A DNA stretch of 64,000 nt from Closterium sp. Naga37s-1. Its lineage: Eukaryota > Streptophyta > Zygnematophyceae > Desmidiales > Closteriaceae. The DNA is taken from assembly GCA_947471745.1 (NCBI GenBank), contig CANJKZ010000511.1, positions 496,001 through 560,000 of the forward strand, written 5' to 3'. Below the pieces are notes generated by a model. The model saw nothing but the letters and a program-made list of their open reading frames with translations, ran no database searches and was not told the DNA's origin. Positions 44,701 to 53,700 of this stretch are shown here, piece by piece. Position 1 is the stretch's first letter. Every line of letters starts with the position of its first letter. The position numbers and the translations under genes are program-made.

Positions 44701-47700
44701 CTGCCAAGCCTGCCAAAGCTGCTATGCGGTTTGAGTTGGTTCGGGTGGACGGCACCACGCCTCCTCTGGAGCGGGCCGAGGCTGTCAAGAGGTTCGCCAC
44801 CGAGCCTCAGGTCCGGGTGGCGATAGTGGGCGTGACGGCGGGCGGCGTGGGCTTGGACTTTAGTGCGGCGCAGACGATTGTGTTTGCGGAGATCCCGAGG
44901 GCGGCAGCAGATCTGCTGCAGGCAGAGGACAGGGCGCACAGGAGGGGGCAGAGGTTCCCTGTGAACGTGGTTGTGTTCTGTGCCAAGGTGAGACTGCTGG
45001 AACCCTGATCCAGTCTCTCAACATAAGCGGCGAAAGATCTGCTGCAGGCAGAGGATAGGGCGCACAGGAGGGGGCAGAGGTTTCCTGTCAACGTGGTAGT
45101 GTTCTGTGCCAAGGTGAGACCACTGCAGCCCTACTTCATAGATGAGGATTCCTCCTCCCTCAAGGTGAGAGGCAAGGCAGCGGATGTGCTGCAGGCAGAG
45201 GATAGGGTGCACAGGAAGGGGCAGAGATTCCATGTGATGAACGTGGCGGAGTTCTGTGCTAAGGTGAGAGTGCTGCTTGTCTCAAGGTGAGACTCTTGCT
45301 TCCTGTCTCAAGGTGGTGAGTGGCAAATCAGTGGATTCGTTTCAAGCAGAGGACAGGGCGCACAGGAGGGGCCAGAGGTTCCCTGTCAACGTGGTGGTGT
45401 TCTGTGCCAAGGTGAGGATGTAACTGTGCTGCGTCCTGGCTCAAGGTGCATGGCATGACATATCAGCAGATCTGCTGCAGGCAGAGGATAGGGCGCACAG
45501 GCGAGGCCAGAGGTTCCCTGTCAACGTGGTGGTGTTCTGTGCCAAGGTGAGGATTCTTCCTCCTTAAAGATGGTGAGTGGCAAATCAGCGGCTTTGCTGC
45601 AGGCAGAGGATTGGGCGCACAGGAGAGGCCAAAAATTCCCTGTCAACGTGGTGATGTTCTGTGCCAAGGTGAGACTGCTGCAACCCTAATACAGGTTCTC
45701 AACATAAGCTGCGGAAGATCTGCTGCAGGCAGAGGACAGGGCGCACAGGCGGGGCCAGAGTTTCCCTGTCAACGTGGTAATGTTCTGTGCTAAGGTGAGG
45801 CTCCCTTGCTTTGCTTTTTTTTCCTCTCTCCCCCTCACCCAGGATTCCCTCAAAAGTGATGATGAGGCGGCATGGAGAGGCTGTGTCGCGGTACAGTGCA
45901 GAGTGTCGACTTTTGAGGCGCCTCAAAAGTCAATTCGGGGACGAGGCGGCATGGAGAGGCTGTGTCGCAGTGCAGAGTGTGTGTCTGCTGCTGTGGATGG
46001 GGCGAAGCAGCAAGACAGAGGGGGACAGGGATGACCCTTTTTTTGCCTTCTTTTCTCATCACTCCTCTTCTTCCCTCCATCCTGCCCCCATCCAGGACTC
46101 TCAGGATGAGACGGCGTGACAGAGGCTGTGCTGCAGTGCAGAACGAGTGCCGGCTGCTGTGGTATGGACGGGGGGGAGCAGCACGAGAGAGGGAGGGAGG
46201 GAAGTCATTATATCGCCCGTCTCACTCCACTCCTCTCCTCTCCTCCCTGCCCATATCCAGGACTCTCGGGACGAGACGGCGTGGCAGAGGCTGTGTCGCA
46301 GTTCAGAGCGCGTGTCGGCTGCTGTGGATGGGGGGAAGCAGCAAGAGGGAGTGCTGGAAGGGAAGTTATGTCACTCTATCTGCCTCCTCACTCCTCTCTT
46401 CTCGCTCCTCTTCTTCCCTTTCTCGTGCATTCCTTCCGTTCAGGACTCTCGGGATGAGACGGCGTGGCAGAGGCTGTGCCGCAGTGCAGAGCGTGTGTCG
46501 GCTGCTGTGGATGGGGGGAAGCAGCAAGAGGGAGGGCTGGTAGTGGATAGTGTTGTGGACGGGTCTGCTGTTAAACGAGGCAGGACGGAGGGGGGGGTGG
46601 AGGGAGTGGGGAGGCAGGAAAGAAGGCTTCTAATGGATAGCTTTGCTGATGGTACTGCTGTGGACGGGGGGAAGAAGCAAGAGGGAGGGTTGACAGTGGA
46701 TAGTGTTGTTTATGGTTCTGCTGTGAAGCGAAGAAGGACAGAGGGAGGGGTGGAGAGAGTGGGGAGGCAGGAAAGAAGGCTTCTAATGGATAGCTTTGCT
46801 GATGGTACTGCTGTGGACGGGGGGAAGAAGCAAGAGGGAGGGTTGACAGTGGATAGTGTTGTTTATGGTTCTGCTGTGAAGCGAAGAAGGACAGAGGGAG
46901 GGGTGGAGAGAGTGGGGAGGCAGGAAAGAAGGCTTCTAATGGATAGCTTTGCTGACCAGTCTGCTGAGGATGGGGAGAAGCAGCAAGAGGGAGGGTTGAC
47001 AGTGGATAGTGTTGCTGATGGTTCTGCTGTGAAGCGAAGAAGGACAGAGAAGGGGACGGGAAGCGATGAACTGGGAGAGGGGGGCAAGATTGAGGGTAGA
47101 GAAGCAGAGAAGGGCGCCGGTGGAATGGAGAGCAAGGAAGAAAAGGCCACGTTAAACAGGCCCCAACTGCCAGGCGCCTCATTGAGCAGACCGCAAGCGG
47201 AAGACATGTACGCACATGAATGTGACACCAATAGTCCTTGTCGCTGCAGGCCAGTGGGGGAGAGCAGTGCTCCTAGTAGGGATGTGGGAGGGAAGTGTGC
47301 AGCAATTCACTGTTGTGCAGATGATAAGGGAAAAATGGGCAGGGTGGAGGAAGAAGAGGAGGAGGAGGAGGCAGATGGAAAGCGATGGACGCAGATCAAA
47401 CCGGAGGACCTGCGATTCGAGGTGATTATGAATGCGCATGCCTTTGTTTCTGTCCAAACTTCCGTTTCCCAGCTTCTTTAGCCCTTTCCTCCCATGTGGC
47501 ATCCTTCACAGGTCCGTGTGAGCCTTGTATCATTTCCACCTTGCACCTTTCCCTCCTTGCATTCCCTCCGTGCGTCTGTTCCATGCATGTCTGTGCTTGT
47601 GATTTCCCTACGTTGTGAGTATTCTTGCGAGTATGCATTATGCGCCTCCTTATAATCCGGTGCCATGACTTGTGGGGACTTTTAATTGGGCAGGTGAGCA

Positions 47701-50700
47701 ATCACACGGGCAGGATCCATCTGTTCTGCAGCCATCCTGACCGTCCATTCGCCCCAGTTCCACTCGAGCAAAACTTCCATCCAGAAGATCTGGACCTCGT
47801 TATAAGCAACCCCCTTTGTGTCATAGAAAGCAAGAAGGAAGGTTCCTCTGCAGCTTCCCCCCAGCTCGTGGACTCAGAGGATCGCATGCCGCCAATCCTG
47901 CGGCGACACGTGGCGCTTCGAGAGGCCGCCAGGTCATTCGTCAGCGAGTGGGGGGCGGGAAGCCGCAGCACCGGAGGAAGCTGCTTGGAAGGATCCTGGC
48001 GCTTCCTGTGGCGGAGGAGCTGGAGCGAGTGCTGTTCCCCCTCCCCTTCAGTGACGTCATGGTGAGCCTTCAGTGACGTCATGGTGAGCCTTCAGTGACG
48101 TCATGGAGAGAGGTGTTGTGGTGAGAGGTGTTATGGTGATAGGTGTTATGGTGATAGGTGTTATGGTGATAGGTGTTATGCTGAGACGACTCGTTTCCGA
48201 TAGTGTTTGCCTATTGGGAGCTGAGCAAGTGCTGGAGCTGAGCAAGTGCTGCTCCCGCCCCGCTCCCTTTCAGCAACGTTATGGCGAGAGGTGTTGTGGA
48301 TATGTGCATTGAAAGAGTAACCCCAAATCAAGCCCAATTTCTTCCTGTGTGTGCTGTTGGCAGGGCATGGCAGGGCCGTGTGGCAGCAAGAGGAGGTGGG
48401 CAACGAGAGGGGATATACTCGCTGCCGCTAAGGAGTAACCTCCAGCTCATTTTCCTCCTGTGTGTGGTGCTGGCAGGGCATGGCAGGGCATGGCAGGGCC
48501 GTGTGGCAGCAAGAGGAGGTGGGCAACGAGAGGGGATATACTCGCTGCCGCTAAGGAGTAACCTCCAGCTCATTTTCCTCCTGTGTGTGGTGCTGGCAGG
48601 GCATGGCAGGGCCGTGTGGCAGCAAGAAGAGGTGGGCGACGAGAGGGGATATACTCACTGCTGCCAGGGAGGGAAGGGGAGTGGGTGGTGGAAGCACAGG
48701 TGGGTCAGGAGGAACAGCCAGAGGGCCATCAGCGGATGGAGGAGGAGGAGTGGTGGTGGTGGAGAGGGAGATGAGGGCGGTGAGGGTGCATGGGCGGGGC
48801 ACTCGCATGCGTACAGAATGGCAGCTGTGGGGGCGACTTGCTGCTACTGCTGCTGTTGCTGCTGCTGGTGGTGGTTCTGTTGCTGCTGCTGCTGTGCCAG
48901 GAGGAGCAGCAGCAAGAGAAGGTGGAGAAGCAGCAGGAGTAGCAGGAGTAGCAGAAGTAGCAGAAACGGCAGTGGCAGCAGCTACAGCAGGGGAAGCGAC
49001 AGGCACAGTGAAAGCAGCAGTTACAGTTGGAGTAGTGGTGGAGATGGCAGAACAAGCACTATCAGGGGCGGGGGAAGGAGAAGGGGGACGGGTGGCGACT
49101 GGAGAAAGAGCAGCTGCAGGGGCAGGGGCAGGGGCAGGGGCAGGCGCTGGGGCAGGGGAAGCAGAAGCAGAAGCAGCGTGTGCAAGCACTGAGCACTTGC
49201 ACGAAGCCAAGTCTGGTCCTGCTGGCGTCTCAGCCTCTGAGAGTGTGCCTCGTGGCAGCAATCACTGGGCCCCACTCTGCCGCATGTGTGGTCAGATCTG
49301 CCGGTGAGACGCTCTTCTAATACCATCCCCTTAGTAACATCCCCTTTATCAGTCTTGGTGACCCTGATAGTGCATCACACACGCTTTCCTTTCAACAATC
49401 CTCTTTACACTCCTCCTTGATACAAGGCCCGCAACATTAAATGGACCAATTTTGATAAATCTCAAAACCAACCATCTGTCAGAACGCCATCCTTAAATCA
49501 CCCATCTGTCACTCGTATCTCGCTTCTTGTCTCCCGTTGTCTATCCCTCACCAGGTCTCATGCAGCAAGGGCACCAACAGTGCCACGCCCTCTCTGTTGC
49601 TCCCACTCCTGCTTCTCCACCTACCTCTCTGTTCAACTTCTATGATGTTTTTCACATTCCCTGTTTTCCCCCTCTCCTCTCTGTATACGTTTCCCTCCCC
49701 TCTCATTTCCCCCCCCTCTCCGTGTGGGTGTGTTTCTTACCAGGACTCATGCAGCAAGGGCACCAACAGTGCCCCGCCATCTCTTCTGCTCCAATTCCTG
49801 CTTCTCCACCTACCTATCCATTCATCCTCTCCATTCATCCTCTCCCTTCATCCTCTCCATTCATCCTCTCCCTTCATCCTCTCCATTCATCCTCTCCCTT
49901 CATCCTCTCCCTTCATCCTCTCCCTTCATCCTCTCCCTTCATCCTCTCCCTTCTCCTCTCTATCCCTCCCGTTCCCACTCTCCCCCGCTTTCTCTCACCA
50001 GTTCCCTCGCAGCAAGATCGCCAACAGTGCCCTGCCATCTCTTCTGCTCTGACTCCTGCTTCTCCTCACCTACCTCTCTCACTGTCACTCCGTGTATCTC
50101 TCTGTCCCTTACCAGGACTCATGCAGCAAGGGCGCCAACGGTGCCCCGCCATCTCTTCTGCTCCGACTTCTGCTTCTCCACCTACCTCTCTGTTTAACCT
50201 CTCCCGATTTTCACGATTCCTTGCCGTGTGAATCTGCCTCTCACCAGGACGCATGCAGCAAGGGCGCCAACGGTTCCCCGCCATCTCTTCTGCTGCGATT
50301 CCTGCTTCTCCACCTACCTCTCTCGCACCTCCCTTTCGTTCCTTCGCCAGGTAAGAACCCCACCTCCTTCCTCGCATGCCTTCTTCCCTCCTTACGTTTC
50401 TCCTCTTGACATCCCTCCTCTCATCCCTCCTCTCATCCCTCCTCTCATCCCTCCTCTCATCCCTCCACACATCCCTCCTCACATCCCTCCTCACATCCCT
50501 CCTCACATCCCTCCTCACATCCCACCTCAGAAGGTGTTTCATTCGGGCATGGCATGTGCGGTTGCACTGCAGTTGCCCCTGCCTTTCGTCCCACACCTCA
50601 GGAGTTGCTTCGTGCTTTGTGGTTTGTCTTCCTCCCCTCCTGTCAATTCCCTGCATTACCAACGCACAACATCAGGAGCTGTTTGCACTGGAGCGAGGCA

Positions 50701-53700
50701 TGTGTGTGACATGCAATCTGGACTGCCACGCTCTGGTTTCAGCCATCAGGGTGCTACCCCCTGCTGACCGCTCTGATCTCTCCCATCCGTCCTCCCCCCC
50801 CTCCCTCTCCCCGTTCTCATCACCTCAGGAGCTATTTGCACTCGAGCGAGGCGTGTGTGTGACATGCAACCTCGACTGCCATGCTCTTGTCTCGGCCATC
50901 AGGGTGCTACCCCCTACTGACCGCCGCCGAGTGATCCTGCACTGGGCACCCCACTTCGCCAAGTACCCCAAGCTGTGAGTGCAATGGTGCTGTGCGGTGC
51001 AGTGCAGTCGTGTACAGTGCTGTGCGGTGGTGTGCTATGCTGTGCAGTGCTGTGCTGCGCTCTCCTCTCGGCCATCAGGGCGCTACCCCCCGCTGACCAC
51101 CGAAGAGGATCCGAGTGATCCTACACTGGGCGCCGCACTTTGCCAAGTACCCCAAGCTGTGAGTGCGGTCCTCTGCAGTGGTGTGCAATCTTGTTCAGTG
51201 CTGTGCACTCTTGTTCAGTGGTGTGCAATCTTGTTCAGTGGTGTGCAATCTTGTTCAGTGCTGTGCACTCTTGTTCAGTGGTGTGCAATCTTGTTCAGTG
51301 CTGTGCAATCTTGTTCAGTGCTGTGCTGCAGTCTGGCCCCGGCCATCAGGGTGCTATCCCCTGCTGACAGTCGCCGAGTGATCCTGCACTGGGCGCCCCA
51401 CTTCGCCATGTACCACTGTGAGTGCGGTACAGTGCAGTGCGGTTCTGTATGGTCCAGGCTGCAACATCTAATAGATATTCCCACAGAGGGCAACGCATGG
51501 CATGCAGATCATAAAGTGGCCGTGGCAGAGGGGGGTGGCGAGTGCGGAGTGGAGAATCTGCGCACGCTCTGTGTGGTGTGCCACCTGTCGCACACCGCCC
51601 TCCATTTCCCTCCCATTCCTTCACCCAATGCCTCGCTCTCCTCCCTGTGTGGCTGTACCCCATATCCCAGCCATCCTGTTCCCCACGTGCATTGTGGTGT
51701 ATTTTGAGGCGCCTCAAAATTCTTCTCCCTGTGTGGCTGTACCCCATATCCCAGCCATCCTGTCCCCCACTCCCTCCCATCCCTCTCCTTATCCCCAGGC
51801 TCCAGCAACTAGTAGACCTTCCCACGGAGGGAAACGCATGGCATGCGGATCATAAAGCTGCAGTGGTGGAGGGAGGCGGCGAGTGAGGGGTGGAGAATCT
51901 CTGACCCCATTCCCCTCCCCCATCCTTCACCCCACCCCCTCAGGCTGCAGCGACTGGTAGACCTTCCCACGGAAGGCAACGCATGGCACGCTGACCATAA
52001 AGTGGCCGTGGCAGAGGGGGGCGGCGAGTGCGGAGTGGAGAATCTTCCTCTCCTTCCCATCACCATCCCATTCCCCTCCCATCCCCATTCTCCTCCCCGC
52101 CCACCTTGCTGCAGTGGCTGGTGGATGTCCCCACAGAGGGCAACGCGTGGCATGCGGATCATAAAGTGGCCGTGGTAGAGGGGGGAGGGGAGTGCGGAGT
52201 GGAGAATCTGCGCACTCTCTGTGTGGCGTGCCACCTGTCGCACACTAACTCCCCTCCCCTCCCATTCTTTTTCCCAATGCCTCTCTCTCCTCCCTGTGTT
52301 TGCACCTCATATCCCTGCCATCCTGCTCCCCACTTCCTCCCCCTGCCCACTCCCCAGGCTGCAACGTCTAATAGACATACCCACAGAGGGCAACGCGTGG
52401 CATGCGGATCATAAAGTGGCCGTGGTAGAGGGGGGAGGGGAGTGCGGAGTGGAGAATCTGCGCACTCTCTGTGTGGCGTGCCACCTGTCGCACACTAACT
52501 CCCCTCCCCTCCCATTCTTTTTCCCAATGCCTCTCTCTCCTCCCTGTGTTTACACCTCATATCCCTGCCATCCTGCTCCCCACTTCCTCCCCCTGCCCAC
52601 TCCCCAGGCTGCAACGTCTAATAGACATTCCCACAGAGGGCAACGTGTGGCATGCGGATCATAAAGTAGCGGTGGCGGAGGGGGGAGGGGAGTGCGGAGT
52701 GGAGAATCTGCGCACGCTCTGTGTGGCGTGCCACCTGTCGCACACTAACTTCCAAAAACGCCAGTGGGCTGAGGAGAGGAGGAGAGCGAGGGCTGCGGTG
52801 GTGGCTTTGGAGGCTAAGAAGAGAGGAGAGGGGGGGGGGAAGGAAGGGGGAGAGGGAGGGGAAGGGTGTGAGAAGAAGGGAGGTGGGAAGAGAAGGGGTG
52901 ATAAGAAGGCTGGTGGTGGTCTGGGTGTGGGCAAGGGGGGTGTGAAAGGAAGGAAGAGAATGAGAGAGGCGGAGGAGGGTGAGGGGGATGGGGAGGGAGG
53001 GAAGCAGGTGCAAGCGACAGGAAGGAGGTGCAAGGAAGGAAGGAGCACAGAAGGAGAGCGAGCGACAGGGATGTCTGATGGCGATGGAATCAAGAGGGAA
53101 AGGTGGGAGAGGGCAGAAGAGGGGCAGATGGAGGTAGAGGAAAGGAGAGACGAGGCAGACGAAGGGAGCGAGGAGGCGAGGGAGGCAGGGAGGGAGGAAG
53201 CAGCAGACTGTCACAAACCTAGAAAAGGGTTGACTCTTTTTGACTGCTTTAAGAGAGTGGAAGTGGGTGGTGGCTCGAGAAAGGGTGACAGGCTGAGAGG
53301 AGGTGGAGAGTCACGAACATCAAGAGAGGCAAGAGATTCACGAGGGCGAGAGGAAACAAGATTTGGTGAGGGATTGGGAGGGCGAGACGAATCAAGGCTG
53401 GAGGGGAAGTCGAGCACGCTTGGAGGGAGCAGTGGCGTAGCAAGGAATAGCAGTGCAGTGGCAGGAGGAGGGAGCAGCAGTGCAGCCAGAGGCAGCAGAG
53501 ATGCAGAGGGAGGGAAGGTTGCAGTGGCAGCACCAAATGCTGCTGTGGTAGGCATGCGTCCACCTGTGGACGCGCCAACAGGCGTGTCTCCTCATTCAGG
53601 CTCACTGACAGGCACGCTTCCACCTGTGGACGGCCTGATAAGCGTGGGCGTGGTGAAGGAGGATGGGGAGATGGACGCCTTGCGGCGGCTCTTTCGACCG

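Noticed and set aside
47941-47970. Programmed frameshift in exon 11
   Set aside because: I see no canonical slippery heptamer with a following structure; a lost G in a six-G run is simpler.
48283-49192. Plus-strand frame with Cys/Trp and Ser/Arg runs over exon 12
   Set aside because: An out-of-frame reading of the Ala/Gly-coding tract; the in-frame reading joins the zinc-binding LCRMCG motif.
51460-52500. Relic HNH copies as mutually exclusive alternative exons
   Set aside because: None has a downstream donor and none reaches the C-terminal coding region; two are truncated or have a stop.
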